Positions 34,933 to 43,518 of a stretch of 64,000 nt of DNA are shown here, piece after piece (positions within the stretch are counted from its first letter, which is position 1; the number at the start of each line of letters is the position of its first letter). The DNA is taken from NCBI RefSeq assembly GCF_020595055.1, contig NZ_JAJDOO010000001.1:1-64000 (forward strand), written 5' to 3'. Position numbers and translations under genes: made by a program. The notes under the pieces were generated by a model. That model was not told the origin of the DNA. It worked only from the letters and a program-made list of their open reading frames with translations, and made no database searches. The DNA is from Desulfosporosinus shakirovi (GTDB lineage Bacteria > Bacillota > Desulfitobacteriia > Desulfitobacteriales > Desulfitobacteriaceae).

Positions 34933-35258
34933 AAGACTTGCAATATAATTAATTTTAGCATATTTGCTATCTGCATTTCTCGGCCAAAAACACGAATCTC
35001 ATTATATTTCATTTTTATTTCCATTTAACTAAGTTCGGCAAGACTCAGGGATAATCAAATCTATGGCCTAAATAGCATATTAGAAATTATTGTTTCAAGC
35101 TCTGTAATCTACAGTATACCACAAGAAAAGTCTAAATTCCCCCGTATATTCTTGCATATCGTTTTACTTTTTGTCACATACTAAACTTGGCAAATGATGC
35201 TTTTGAAAATCATTATATGCCCTTCCCCCATCCAACTCTTCCTTCGTTTTCCTCTGTT
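34933..35258. other. AT-rich spacer between rsmD and gpr
   Basis: This stretch lies between two divergent genes. I see no open frame with coding character, no tRNA-like fold and no repeat shared with other spacers. It should contain the gpr control region, but I could not pick a convincing forespore-type (sigma-G/F) promoter. Confidence 0.5.
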
Positions 35259-35292
35259 CACTGGGTGCTTTTTCTAGCCCCAGTGACTTTTT
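35259..35292 (+). terminator. Terminator-like hairpin upstream of gpr
   Basis: CACTGGG and CCCAGTG pair, extended inward by GCT/AGC across a bulged T, and the plus strand continues ACTTTTT. It lies 52 bases before gpr with no plus-strand gene upstream. It may end read-through from the spacer or act as an attenuator in the gpr leader. Confidence 0.45.
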
Positions 35293-35344
35293 AAAATCCA
35301 TCATTCTTGACACTAATAAATGCATTTAAAGGAGTAAATAAACC

Positions 35345-36331
35345 ATGAAGAAATCGGAGCTTTATCAACATCTGAATGTACAACTAGATCTGGCAGTTGA
35401 AGCACATCAACTCCTGCGAGGAGAAAGCGGGGAAGAAATCCCTGGTGTCCTAATGAATGAACAAGAACTCGAACATGCCAAAGTCACTATTATCACAGTT
35501 GAAACCGACGAAGGAGTCGAGGCAATAGGAAAACCCAAAGGGCACTATATCACCATTGATGCTCCTGAAATTCGCACTAATAATCATGTTGTTCATGAGG
35601 ATATTACTCATGTACTGGCAGACAGATTAATTGAACTAATGAACCTTAAGGAAGACGCCAGCATCTTGATCGTCGGATTAGGTAACTGGAATGCCACCCC
35701 CGATGCTTTGGGACCTCAAGTCATTGACAAAACAATGGTAACTCGTCACCTATACCAACTCCCACCTGACGAATTAAAAGGGCAACTGCGAAAAATTAGT
35801 GCCATTGCACCAGGTGTATTGGGACTTACCGGAATTGAAACCGCTGAGATCATTCGTGGTCTTGTAGAGCACGTCAAGCCGGATTTAGTAATTGCTATTG
35901 ATGCTCTGGCAGCTAGCTCTTTAGAACGTATTGGGACAAGCATCCAACTTGCTGATACTGGTATTCATCCAGGTTCAGGTGTAGGAAACCGAAGAGCTGG
36001 GATTACTGAGGAAACAATAGGGTGTAAGGTTATTGCCATTGGGCTTCCAACAGTTGTCAATGCTGGTGTCATTGCCCACGATGTTGTTGAAGGTGTGTTT
36101 AAAGAATTTATTACCAGTCCTAAACTCTATCAACTTTATAAGGGCATAAAACCTGAAGTATTTAGTCAAATCATTGATGATGTGCTTTCTCCGTTCCAAG
36201 GAAATTTGATGGTTACACCTAAAGAAATTGACTCTCTAATAAAAACTGTCGCAAAAATAATTGCAGGCGCTTTGGCTATCAGCCTGCATCCGGGAATTGA
36301 TCGGGAAGACTATGAGAGGTATTTACAGTAG
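35345..36331 (+). CDS. gpr: Germination protease GPR
   Basis: GPR degrades the DNA-protecting small acid-soluble proteins (SASPs) at germination, freeing DNA and amino acids. The 328-residue protein shows ILIVGLGNWNATPDALGPQV near 107-126, IAPGVLGLTGIETAEII near 158-174, DLVIAIDALAA near 184 and DTGIHPGSGVGNRRAGI near 204-220, all family signatures. A short propeptide of about ten residues is likely removed in the spore. AAAGGAG lies ten bases before ATG. A SASP-like gene is encoded 267 bases away on the other strand. Confidence 0.96.
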   Translation: MKKSELYQHLNVQLDLAVEAHQLLRGESGEEIPGVLMNEQELEHAKVTIITVETDEGVEAIGKPKGHYITIDAPEIRTNNHVVHEDITHVLADRLIELMNLKEDASILIVGLGNWNATPDALGPQVIDKTMVTRHLYQLPPDELKGQLRKISAIAPGVLGLTGIETAEIIRGLVEHVKPDLVIAIDALAASSLERIGTSIQLADTGIHPGSGVGNRRAGITEETIGCKVIAIGLPTVVNAGVIAHDVVEGVFKEFITSPKLYQLYKGIKPEVFSQIIDDVLSPFQGNLMVTPKEIDSLIKTVAKIIAGALAISLHPGIDREDYERYLQ

Positions 36332-36360
36332 ATTGGGGAATGGAATGAATTGCACGTTGT

Positions 36361-36527
36361 TTCATTTCATTCCTGGATGGGTTGCGACGAGGGTTGGGAC
36401 GGGTGAATGTAAATGTAATTGCACGTTCACCAAGGCTTCAGGATGTGATTCTTTCGGGTTCGCCTGATGGTTCTCTTTGCAATTTCATTTCATTCTTAGG
36501 ATGGGTTCCGATGAGGGACGGAACGGG
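36361..36527 (+). repeat. Pair of 43-44 bp direct repeats after gpr
   Basis: Positions 36361-36403 and 36484-36527 share TTCATTTCATTC-T-GGATGGGTT-CGA-GAGGG with a common ACGGG end, about 80 percent alike by eye. The intervening 80 bases contain a GGTGAA/TTCACC inverted repeat. The frames through here are open but have no recognisable protein features. Confidence 0.65.
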
Positions 36528-36551
36528 AATTGGATATGTTAAAGTAAGGTT

Positions 36552-36590
36552 GGAAAAGGGTCAGGTTTCTTTATAACCTGACCCTTTTCC
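36552..36590. terminator. Bidirectional terminator between gpr and the SASP-like gene
   Basis: A perfect 16-bp stem, GGAAAAGGGTCAGGTT with its complement, closes a seven-base loop. Its A/T-rich base gives TTTTCC at the 3' end of the plus reading and AACC-like ends on the minus. It lies between two convergent genes and probably serves both. Confidence 0.75.
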
Positions 36591-36597
36591 TTATGGA

Positions 36598-36726
36598 TTA
36601 TTGTTGTGGGGAATTAGGAAAACTTTTGTGTTTCCGATTTGCGATCCCAATCTCTTGAGCAACCTCATACTTGAACTTCTCTAATTCGGGTGTCAGTTGA
36701 ACCATAGGTTTTGTTGACTTAGCCAA
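36598..36726 (-). CDS. Short alpha/beta-type SASP-like protein
   Basis: A TTG at 36724-36726 behind GGAGGGG (seven bases) opens a 42-codon frame. Residues 13-27, PELEKFKYEVAQEIG, match the first conserved block of alpha/beta-type small acid-soluble spore proteins, including the E-x-G region cut by GPR. The second conserved block (glycine-rich, ending in a lysine-rich helix that binds DNA) is missing and the tail is NRKHKSFPNSPQQ. It may be a shortened SASP, a SASP-derived small protein or a decaying gene. Its position opposite gpr supports the spore link. Confidence 0.65.
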   Translation of the reverse strand: MAKSTKPMVQLTPELEKFKYEVAQEIGIANRKHKSFPNSPQQ

Positions 36727-36757
36727 AGCTTAACCCCTCCTTAGATTTCATTTTGAA

Positions 36758-36785
36758 AGACAGCGGACCTGCTTCGCCGCTGTCT
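36758..36785 (-). terminator. Hairpin between the ATPase gene and the SASP-like gene
   Basis: AGACAGCGG and CCGCTGTCT form a 9-bp stem with a ten-base loop, followed on the minus strand by TTTC then AAAATG. The short T run makes it a weak terminator or a processing signal after the ATPase gene. Confidence 0.5.
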
Positions 36786-36875
36786 CGCCTAGTAAGTTTT
36801 CCTTCTTCAGTCTGATCTTATTATTCGACTATTTGATGAAGATCATACTCGGCAATTCTTCCCAAATATAAGACT

Positions 36876-37628
36876 TCACTCCATGAGAATCTCTAACATT
36901 TTCTGGGTATTATTAATAAAAGCACGCATTATTTGATAATGTTCAGTGCCTTCATACTCAATAATTTTAAATCCCTCTTGAATCTCATATATTCGTGCCT
37001 GAGGGTAGGCCATAATGATTGGAGAATGCGTAGCAATAATAAATTGGGAACCTTGTTGAACCAATTCATGTATTCTCACAATCATCGACATTTGCCTTGA
37101 AGGGGATAAAGCGGCTTCTGGTTCATCCAGAATATATAGCCCTTTCCCTATGAATTTATTTTGAAAAACTGCAAAGAAGGACTCTCCGTGTGATTGTTCA
37201 TGTAGAGATTGCCCCCCATAGGAATCGATCAAAGGTGGTCCAAATGAGGGCTCAGAATCCAATTTATCAATATTTGTCGCTAAATTATAAAAGCTTTCCG
37301 CTCGTAAGAAAAAGCCATCTTCTGGTTTCTTTAATCCTTTGATTAGTTTAATATATTTATTCAAGTCGGAATGAGTAGCTCTCGATGAAAAATTGAAGTT
37401 CTTAGTTCCCCCTTCAGCATTAAAGCCATAGGCAACTGCAATTGATTCCAATACAGTTGACTTCCCCGAACCATTTTCGCCAACAATAAATGTTACTTGG
37501 GGATGAAATGACAGTGATTCTAAATTTTTGATAGCCGCTAAATTAAAAGGATATTCGGTGAATGAGGGAACGGTATCTCGATTTAATTCGATAGATCTTA
37601 TGAACTGATCTGATCTTCTTGCTCCCAT
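36876..37628 (-). CDS. AAA-type ATPase (RecF/SMC-like, COG3910-type)
   Basis: A 250-residue ATP-binding protein of the predicted ABC-like ATPase group. It has Walker A VGENGSGKSTVLESIA near 50-65, a Q-loop region, GGQSLHEQSHGESFF near 139-153 in the signature position, Walker B LYILDEPEAALSPSR near 168-182 and the switch histidine IIATHSPIIMAYP near 199-211. The function is unknown; relatives occur singly or with defence and repair genes. ATG at 37628 is taken as start, with AGGAGG upstream; a TTG three codons earlier is too close to it. It follows recG by 15 bases. Confidence 0.8.
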   Translation of the reverse strand: MGARRSDQFIRSIELNRDTVPSFTEYPFNLAAIKNLESLSFHPQVTFIVGENGSGKSTVLESIAVAYGFNAEGGTKNFNFSSRATHSDLNKYIKLIKGLKKPEDGFFLRAESFYNLATNIDKLDSEPSFGPPLIDSYGGQSLHEQSHGESFFAVFQNKFIGKGLYILDEPEAALSPSRQMSMIVRIHELVQQGSQFIIATHSPIIMAYPQARIYEIQEGFKIIEYEGTEHYQIMRAFINNTQKMLEILME

Positions 37629-37643
37629 CTTCTCCAAGACCTC

Positions 37644-40160
37644 CTAATGCACCCCTATATCCTCCGGTGGAAATCTTTTCAGTACTTCTTTGAAAAGCAG
37701 TTCAAATCTTTCAGGATCTTGTAAGGCCTTTTGGGCCATCTCATAAGCCTTTTCCACAAGATGTCCGTCTCGCGAAAGATCAGCAAGGCGTAATTCGGCT
37801 ATGCCATGCTGTCTAGTCCCTAATAACTCCCCTGTCCCACGCAGGCGCATATCTTCTTCCGCTATTTTAAATCCATCTTCGGTTTGGCATAAAATATCTA
37901 AACGGCGACTGTCTTTGTTTCCCGCCAACAAAAAGCAATAAGATTGCTCACTCCCCCGTCCAACACGTCCTCTCAGTTGATGTAACTGGGCAAGGCCGAA
38001 TCGTTCTGCAGATTCTATTACCATAACTGAGGCATTTGGAACATTCACTCCAACTTCCACCACAGTTGTGGCAACCAAAATATCAATATTCCCTGCATTA
38101 AAGGTCTTCATAATTTCTTCTTTTTCAGCGCCCCTCATTTTTCCATGCAAAAGGGCGATGCGATGGTCCGGAAATCTCACTTGTAAATCTGTTGTTCTCT
38201 GTGTCGCGGAAATGAGATCGAGGGTTTCTGATTCGTCTACCAATGGACAGACTACATAAATTTGCCTTCCTAGATTGATTTGCTCGTCTAGGAATTTCTC
38301 CATTTTTGGACGGGAACGTTCTGATAATTTACGGGTAATGATCGACTTTCTGCCCACTGGCATCTCATCAAGAACCGAGAGCTGCAAATCTCCATAAAGC
38401 GTTAAGGCCAAGGTTCTTGGTATGGGCGTTGCAGTAAGAACTAAAACGTGAGGATTCTCACCTTTGCTCTGAAGCATTGTACGTTGCCGTACGCCAAAGC
38501 GATGTTGTTCATCAGTCACCGCAAGACCCAGGGCCTTAAACACGACCGTATCTTGGATAAGGGCATGAGTTCCTACCACGACTTGAGCCTGACCATTTTC
38601 AATCATTGCAAGTGTATTCTCTCTTGACCCTTTATTCTGACTGCCCAGCAAACAAACTACGCTGATCCCCAAAGGAATGAACACTTTCTCAAGCGATTGA
38701 AAATGCTGTAATGCTAAAATCTCAGTGGGAGCCATCATAGCCCCTTGATACCCTGAACCTACCGCGCGTATCAGAGCCGCCATGGCAACCGCCGTCTTAC
38801 CAGACCCCACATCCCCTTGGACCAAGCGAGCCATCCCTTGCGGTTTAGCCAAATCTTGGAATATTTCTCCAATAACACGTTGCTGAGCCGTCGTCAGTTG
38901 AAAAGGCAATGCTTGATAAAAACTCTGGATCAACTCTTCTCCTTCTAACAAAGGAGGGCTTCCCAGCTTTACCATGCCTTGGCGAAGTCGAGCCACGGCT
39001 AATTGCAAAAAGAGAACTTCTTCCCAGACCAATCTATCCCTCGCTTGGGAGAGACTGGCATAACTCTTCGGAAAATGAATCTCCCGATGGGCTAAGGGGC
39101 GCTCCATCCACTGTCTTGAAACTTCTTGAGGCAAGATTTCTGGAAATTCTTCCTCCACCCGCTCTAAAACACCTTGAATCAAGTTGCGTATTACCTTGGA
39201 GGATAAGCGTGCCGTTTCTGAATAAACCGGTAAAATCGTTTGGGCATCTAAGTCTGAGACATCTGTACGACTATTTACACCGGCCTTTTCAATATCCGTC
39301 ACTAAAATTTCAGGTTTTTGTTGCTGCCAGCGAACCTTTCCCGTAATTACAACTTGTGTTCCTACCGGATATTGTTTGAGGATAAATGGTTGGTTAAACC
39401 AAGTTGCGTGAATGGAGCTTCCAGCTTGCTCGATACTTAACTTCACAACTTTCATCTTTCCACTCGTCACATGCCCAGCTACTACTTTTCCCTCTACTGT
39501 GGCCAACTCACCATCTTTTAGCTCTGCTATCATGCGCTTGCGGCGATCTTCATATCGCCGAGGATAATACTTTAGCAAGTCTATTATATTATGTATCCCA
39601 AGTTGTTCAAGTTGCCTGGCTCTTTCAGGACCAACCCCTTTAATGAATTGTAAGGGCCTCGTTCGCAAAGACGTGCTTTTGCTTTTTGACCCTTTTAAGC
39701 CCTCAGGAGAAGGTTTAGGACTTTCTCTTTTTCCTTCAACACTCCGTTTTATTTGTAATTCAAATGTTGTGTTTGTCTGTTCAGGGGGTATTTGAAGGTT
39801 GCCTTTCGCGTCTGCTTTTCTATCGAATATTTCTTGCTTCTTCGGCATTTGATCTTCTAGCGGTGATTGACTTTGCCCCAAAGCATCCTGAACCCCAATC
39901 GTTATTTCTTGCAGGAAGCGTCGAAGTTCGGAAAAAGCCTCTCGGCGACGGAGTGGATTCAGAGTTGGATAGTTCTGAGCCAACTTTCTCAACAAATCCA
40001 TATCCTTTTGGGGAAACAGCTTTTCAAGTCTGGGGAGAATCCCCTGCAAAAAAGAATTAAATCCACCCAATACCCCGGCATTTGTAAAGCCCTGTCTCTC
40101 TTCTGCCAGAAGCGCCCTTTGGAAATTGTTTAGAACTAATTGAACCTCTGTAAGCTTCAT
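37644..40160 (-). CDS. recG: ATP-dependent DNA helicase RecG, with long N-terminal extension
   Basis: RecG remodels stalled replication forks and branched DNA. Helicase motifs are in the second half: GDVGSGKTAVAMAAL (Walker A, near 460), TDEQHRFGVRQR (DEQH box), TATPIPRTLALTLYG, ATTVVEVGVNVPNASV and LRGRVGRG. The wedge domain begins near residue 170 with FIKGVGPERARQLEQLGI. The 838-residue length is about 150 more than typical RecG. The extra N-terminal part is charged and low in complexity around residues 110-165. The ATG overlaps the sdaAA stop (ATGA). Confidence 0.95.
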   Translation of the reverse strand: MKLTEVQLVLNNFQRALLAEERQGFTNAGVLGGFNSFLQGILPRLEKLFPQKDMDLLRKLAQNYPTLNPLRRREAFSELRRFLQEITIGVQDALGQSQSPLEDQMPKKQEIFDRKADAKGNLQIPPEQTNTTFELQIKRSVEGKRESPKPSPEGLKGSKSKSTSLRTRPLQFIKGVGPERARQLEQLGIHNIIDLLKYYPRRYEDRRKRMIAELKDGELATVEGKVVAGHVTSGKMKVVKLSIEQAGSSIHATWFNQPFILKQYPVGTQVVITGKVRWQQQKPEILVTDIEKAGVNSRTDVSDLDAQTILPVYSETARLSSKVIRNLIQGVLERVEEEFPEILPQEVSRQWMERPLAHREIHFPKSYASLSQARDRLVWEEVLFLQLAVARLRQGMVKLGSPPLLEGEELIQSFYQALPFQLTTAQQRVIGEIFQDLAKPQGMARLVQGDVGSGKTAVAMAALIRAVGSGYQGAMMAPTEILALQHFQSLEKVFIPLGISVVCLLGSQNKGSRENTLAMIENGQAQVVVGTHALIQDTVVFKALGLAVTDEQHRFGVRQRTMLQSKGENPHVLVLTATPIPRTLALTLYGDLQLSVLDEMPVGRKSIITRKLSERSRPKMEKFLDEQINLGRQIYVVCPLVDESETLDLISATQRTTDLQVRFPDHRIALLHGKMRGAEKEEIMKTFNAGNIDILVATTVVEVGVNVPNASVMVIESAERFGLAQLHQLRGRVGRGSEQSYCFLLAGNKDSRRLDILCQTEDGFKIAEEDMRLRGTGELLGTRQHGIAELRLADLSRDGHLVEKAYEMAQKALQDPERFELLFKEVLKRFPPEDIGVH

Positions 40161-41020
40161 AGGAAATCAGCCTGAATCCGGCGGCCTGTTGGGGTAACTG
40201 CAAGGCCCCCTTGTGCTGTTTCCTTTAATGCACAGGGCATTTGTTTTCCAATCTGTCCCATTGTATCGATAACCTCATCAATCGGAATCGCACTCTTCAC
40301 CCCTGAAAGCGCCATTTCAGCTGCTGCTAGCGCTATTGCAGCTCCCGTAGCATTTCGTTTGACACAGGGAACTTCAACAAGTCCACCTACAGGGTCACAG
40401 ACCAAACCTAGCATTGATTTCATGGCAATCGCCGCAGCATCGGCCGCCTGTCTCGGAGATCCTCCGGCTAATTCCGCTGCCGCCGCAGCAGCCATAGCCG
40501 CTGCAGATCCGATTTCGGCCTGACACCCGCCTTCAGCTCCAGAAACACTGGCTCGTTCAGTAAGGATCATTCCCAATCCCGCAGCCGTGAAGAGAGCAAG
40601 TATGAGATCACGCTCTGAAACTTTACAGGTCTCCTCAACCGTAAACAAAACCGCCGGAAGCACTCCACAAGAGCCTGCAGTCGGTGCAGCTACAATTTTA
40701 CCCATACAAGCATTGACCTCAGCCACCGCAAGTGCCTTAGCAATGGCACCACTTATTTGGTCACCGACCAGACTGGTGCCCTTTTTCCTGCGATCTTCGA
40801 CTTTAGCTGCGTCGCCGCCTACCAACCCAGATAATGAACGTCGTTTCCCGATTAGCCCTGCTTCAACAGAATCCCTCATCACTATTAAATTAGTGCTCAT
40901 ACGTTGGAATAGCCCTTGCTCCGTTTGTTCCAGTTCTTCGATCTGGTCTTGGAGTATAACTTCACTTAGTTTTATTCCTTTAGTTTCAGCCTCAATAACC
41001 CAATCTTCATAGGCTCGCAT
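40157..41020 (-). CDS. sdaAA: L-serine dehydratase, alpha subunit
   Basis: With SdaAB this iron-sulfur enzyme deaminates L-serine to pyruvate and ammonia. From ATG at 41020 (GGAGGAAA upstream) the 287-residue protein has APTAGSCGVLPAVL near 123-136, SGAEGGCQAEIGSA near 171-184 and LVCDPVGGLVEVPCVKRNA near 217-236, which include the cluster cysteines of the clostridial-type enzyme. It is translationally coupled to recG downstream. Confidence 0.95.
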   Translation of the reverse strand: MRAYEDWVIEAETKGIKLSEVILQDQIEELEQTEQGLFQRMSTNLIVMRDSVEAGLIGKRRSLSGLVGGDAAKVEDRRKKGTSLVGDQISGAIAKALAVAEVNACMGKIVAAPTAGSCGVLPAVLFTVEETCKVSERDLILALFTAAGLGMILTERASVSGAEGGCQAEIGSAAAMAAAAAAELAGGSPRQAADAAAIAMKSMLGLVCDPVGGLVEVPCVKRNATGAAIALAAAEMALSGVKSAIPIDEVIDTMGQIGKQMPCALKETAQGGLAVTPTGRRIQADFL

Positions 41021-41036
41021 TGGATTTCCTCCTAAA

Positions 41037-41705
41037 TTATAAAGGCTCAACAGCCATTACTTGCTCAATTTTGGGCAATTTTCTCATTAGATCAAGAACG
41101 GCATCATTAATCATTTGATCTGTCTCTAGAATCATCAGGGCTTGGGCCCCCCTCTTTTCACGTGAAACCCGCATGCTGGCAATATTAATTTGGGCCGTTG
41201 CCAGCAGGAGAGTCACTTGGGCGACCAACCCCGGGAGATCCTGGTGCAAAATTACCAGGGTTGGATAGTCCCCCCGAATTTCCACTTGAAAGTCATTGAT
41301 CTTATGAATAACTATAGTTCCTCCCCCAACAGACGAACCGACCACTTGAACCCGGCCACCTGATCTTCCAACTAAATCAAACTTCACAGTGTTAGGATGC
41401 ACCTCTCCGAGATCTGCAATTTCATACTTAACGCTTAGACCTCTTTCCTTGGCAAGCTTAGGGGCCTCTGGTATTCTTTCGTCATCCGGAAGCAAGCCTA
41501 AAAGTCCTGCGAGTAACGCTAAATCTGTCCCATGTCCCTTCCCCGTTTTTGCAAACGAACCATGCAGAAAAATCGTCCCTCTAACAGGTTCATCTCCCAA
41601 AATTTTTCTAGCCATTCCTCCCAAGCGAGCTGCACCAGCTGTGTGTGAACTGGACGGACCAACCATGATAGGTCCAAGAAGATCAAATACATTACTCTTT
41701 CCCAC
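41037..41705 (-). CDS. sdaAB: L-serine dehydratase, beta subunit
   Basis: SdaAB is the partner subunit of SdaAA. Starting at a GTG (41703-41705) behind GGAGGGG, the 222-residue protein has DLLGPIMVGPSSSHTAGAAR near 8-27 and a C-terminal ACT domain (LVILHQDLPGLVAQVTLLLA near 150). The open frame runs on to 41984, but that part overlaps fakA and is not family sequence. The length matches the 220-residue Bacillus protein. A strong hairpin terminator lies about 50 bases upstream. Confidence 0.93.
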   Translation of the reverse strand: MGKSNVFDLLGPIMVGPSSSHTAGAARLGGMARKILGDEPVRGTIFLHGSFAKTGKGHGTDLALLAGLLGLLPDDERIPEAPKLAKERGLSVKYEIADLGEVHPNTVKFDLVGRSGGRVQVVGSSVGGGTIVIHKINDFQVEIRGDYPTLVILHQDLPGLVAQVTLLLATAQINIASMRVSREKRGAQALMILETDQMINDAVLDLMRKLPKIEQVMAVEPL

Positions 41706-41755
41706 AACTTCCCCTCCAATATTAATGGAAACTTGGCCACACCCGGCCATACAAG

Positions 41756-41784
41756 AAAAAACCTCCGGAAAAATTCCGGAGGTT
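41756..41784 (-). terminator. Terminator between fakA and sdaAB
   Basis: On the minus strand an 11-bp perfect stem AACCTCCGGAA/TTCCGGAGGTT with a three-base loop is followed by TTTT, three bases after the fakA stop. It leaves only about 50 bases before sdaAB with no obvious promoter, so partial read-through or attenuation is possible. Confidence 0.85.
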
Positions 41785-41787
41785 AAC

Positions 41788-43500
41788 CTATTCCACACCA
41801 AAGATATAATAGTAGAGCGGTTGCCTACCGGGATGAACCTCAACTTCGATGCTTGGATTCTCTTCTCGGAGCCAATCCTGGAGGCGTTGAACCTCTTCAA
41901 GTTTTGTATCTTCTCCGTAAAATATTGTAACCAAGTCATGGATTTTCCATTCCATTTTATCCAATGTCGATTGTGCCACTTCATATAACGATTTTCCCGT
42001 AGAAACTATTACATCTTCAATCAATCCTAATATATCACCGTCTGAAATAGTTAAATCCCCATATTGAGAGTCCCTGACAGCATAAGTTACTTCCCCAGAG
42101 CAAACACTGCTTAGCCCTCGTTCCATATTCTTAATATTTGTCTCAGCTTCTCCATCACTATTAAAACTCAGTAACGCCGAAATCCCTTGGGGTATCGATT
42201 TACTTGAAATCACATGCACTTCTCGTTCCTGCACAACATCTTTTACTTGACGAGCGGCCATGATGATATTCCCATTGTTCGGCAAGATAAAAACTTGTCG
42301 AGCAGGAACCTTCCTGACGGCCTCAGCAAGATCTTCAGTACTTGGGTTCATTGTCTGCCCACCGAACACCACTTCGTCGGCACCCAGACTTATAAAGACA
42401 TCCGCAATTCCCTGACCCATTGCAACGGCTACCACGCCAAACTCTTTGAGCGGTTGGCCTTGATGTTCAATTTTCATGTCAGTCTGCAAATACTCTGTTG
42501 TCTCATTTTCTTTCATGGCATGGGCCATGTTCTCATTTTGCTCTAACATATTATGGATTTGAACTTGGTGAAGTGAACCCCATTGTATGGCATAATCCAA
42601 GATTTTACCTGGATTTTTGACATGCACATGAATTTTTACCACTTCGGACGTCCCTACAACAAGCAGGCAGTCCCCTCGGTCTAATAAATCTTGTTTTATC
42701 TGTTCAACACGCAAATCAGTTCCCTTTACCAAGAATTCTGTGCAATAAGGGTAGTCCAGGTTTTCGATTTGCATAAATTCTTGTCTTGTTGCAGTAGATC
42801 CTTCTACATTTGGTTTTAACGAACTATCCCTTTCGCTCAGGGTATCTGAAATATACGTTTCTCCTGTTAATACTGCAATCCACCCACCTAAGATTACGAG
42901 GAACCCTTGCCCGCCAGCATCAACTACCCCAGCTTGTTTAAGCACGGGCAACATTTCAGGTGTTTTGGCTAGGCTTTTTAATCCCTTTTGCTCTGCTTCT
43001 TGAAGAGTCTCCAGCAGAGATCCACCACTCTTGGCCATAGCTAAGGCTGCTCGCGCCGTCTCCTTCGAAACCGTAAGGATCGTGCCCTCAACAGGTTTCA
43101 TGACAGCTTTATAGGCCGTATCTACCCCTGCTTGCAACGCTTGGGCGACTTGAAGAGCATTGGCCGTATTCAACCCCTCCAAACCCTTGGCAATACCTCG
43201 CAGGAGCTGAGAAAGGATAACCCCTGAATTTCCGCGAGCACCCATTAAAGACCCCATCGAAGCGGCTGCGGCAACTTCTCCGATAGATTTGCCAGTTATC
43301 TTTTCCGCGTCCCTCGCGGCAGACTGAATCGTTAAGTACATATTCGTTCCAGTATCCCCATCTGGTACAGGAAAGACATTCAGAGCATCAACCTCATGCT
43401 TTTTTAATTCTAGGGCCTTCGCCCCCGATGCCATCATCTGTCTCCATAGTTGTCCGTCCAGAACACTTGTTACCTTTGCAGCTGCTGGTCTCAAAACCAT
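41788..43500 (-). CDS. fakA: Fatty acid kinase catalytic subunit-like protein (FakA/YloV)
   Basis: FakA phosphorylates fatty acids bound to a FakB (DegV-family) partner. The 570-residue protein has the DhaL-type kinase domain: NVFPVPDGDTGTNMYLT near 41-57 (metal-binding aspartates), GARGNSGVILSQLLRG near 87-102 and VVDAGGQGFLVILGG near 185-199. A middle and a C-terminal DegV-like domain follow (QVFILPNNGNIIMAA near 395). GGGGGAT precedes ATG. The pairing with asp23 (yloU-yloV) is conserved in Firmicutes. No fakB is in the window. Confidence 0.9.
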   Translation of the reverse strand: MVLRPAAAKVTSVLDGQLWRQMMASGAKALELKKHEVDALNVFPVPDGDTGTNMYLTIQSAARDAEKITGKSIGEVAAAASMGSLMGARGNSGVILSQLLRGIAKGLEGLNTANALQVAQALQAGVDTAYKAVMKPVEGTILTVSKETARAALAMAKSGGSLLETLQEAEQKGLKSLAKTPEMLPVLKQAGVVDAGGQGFLVILGGWIAVLTGETYISDTLSERDSSLKPNVEGSTATRQEFMQIENLDYPYCTEFLVKGTDLRVEQIKQDLLDRGDCLLVVGTSEVVKIHVHVKNPGKILDYAIQWGSLHQVQIHNMLEQNENMAHAMKENETTEYLQTDMKIEHQGQPLKEFGVVAVAMGQGIADVFISLGADEVVFGGQTMNPSTEDLAEAVRKVPARQVFILPNNGNIIMAARQVKDVVQEREVHVISSKSIPQGISALLSFNSDGEAETNIKNMERGLSSVCSGEVTYAVRDSQYGDLTISDGDILGLIEDVIVSTGKSLYEVAQSTLDKMEWKIHDLVTIFYGEDTKLEEVQRLQDWLREENPSIEVEVHPGRQPLYYYIFGVE

Positions 43501-43518
43501 ATCCCCCTAATCTTTTAC

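Noticed and set aside
35250-35344. Sigma-G or sigma-F promoter before gpr
   Set aside because: Forespore control is expected for gpr, but no pair of GYATA-like and CATNNTA-like boxes at proper spacing was convincing.
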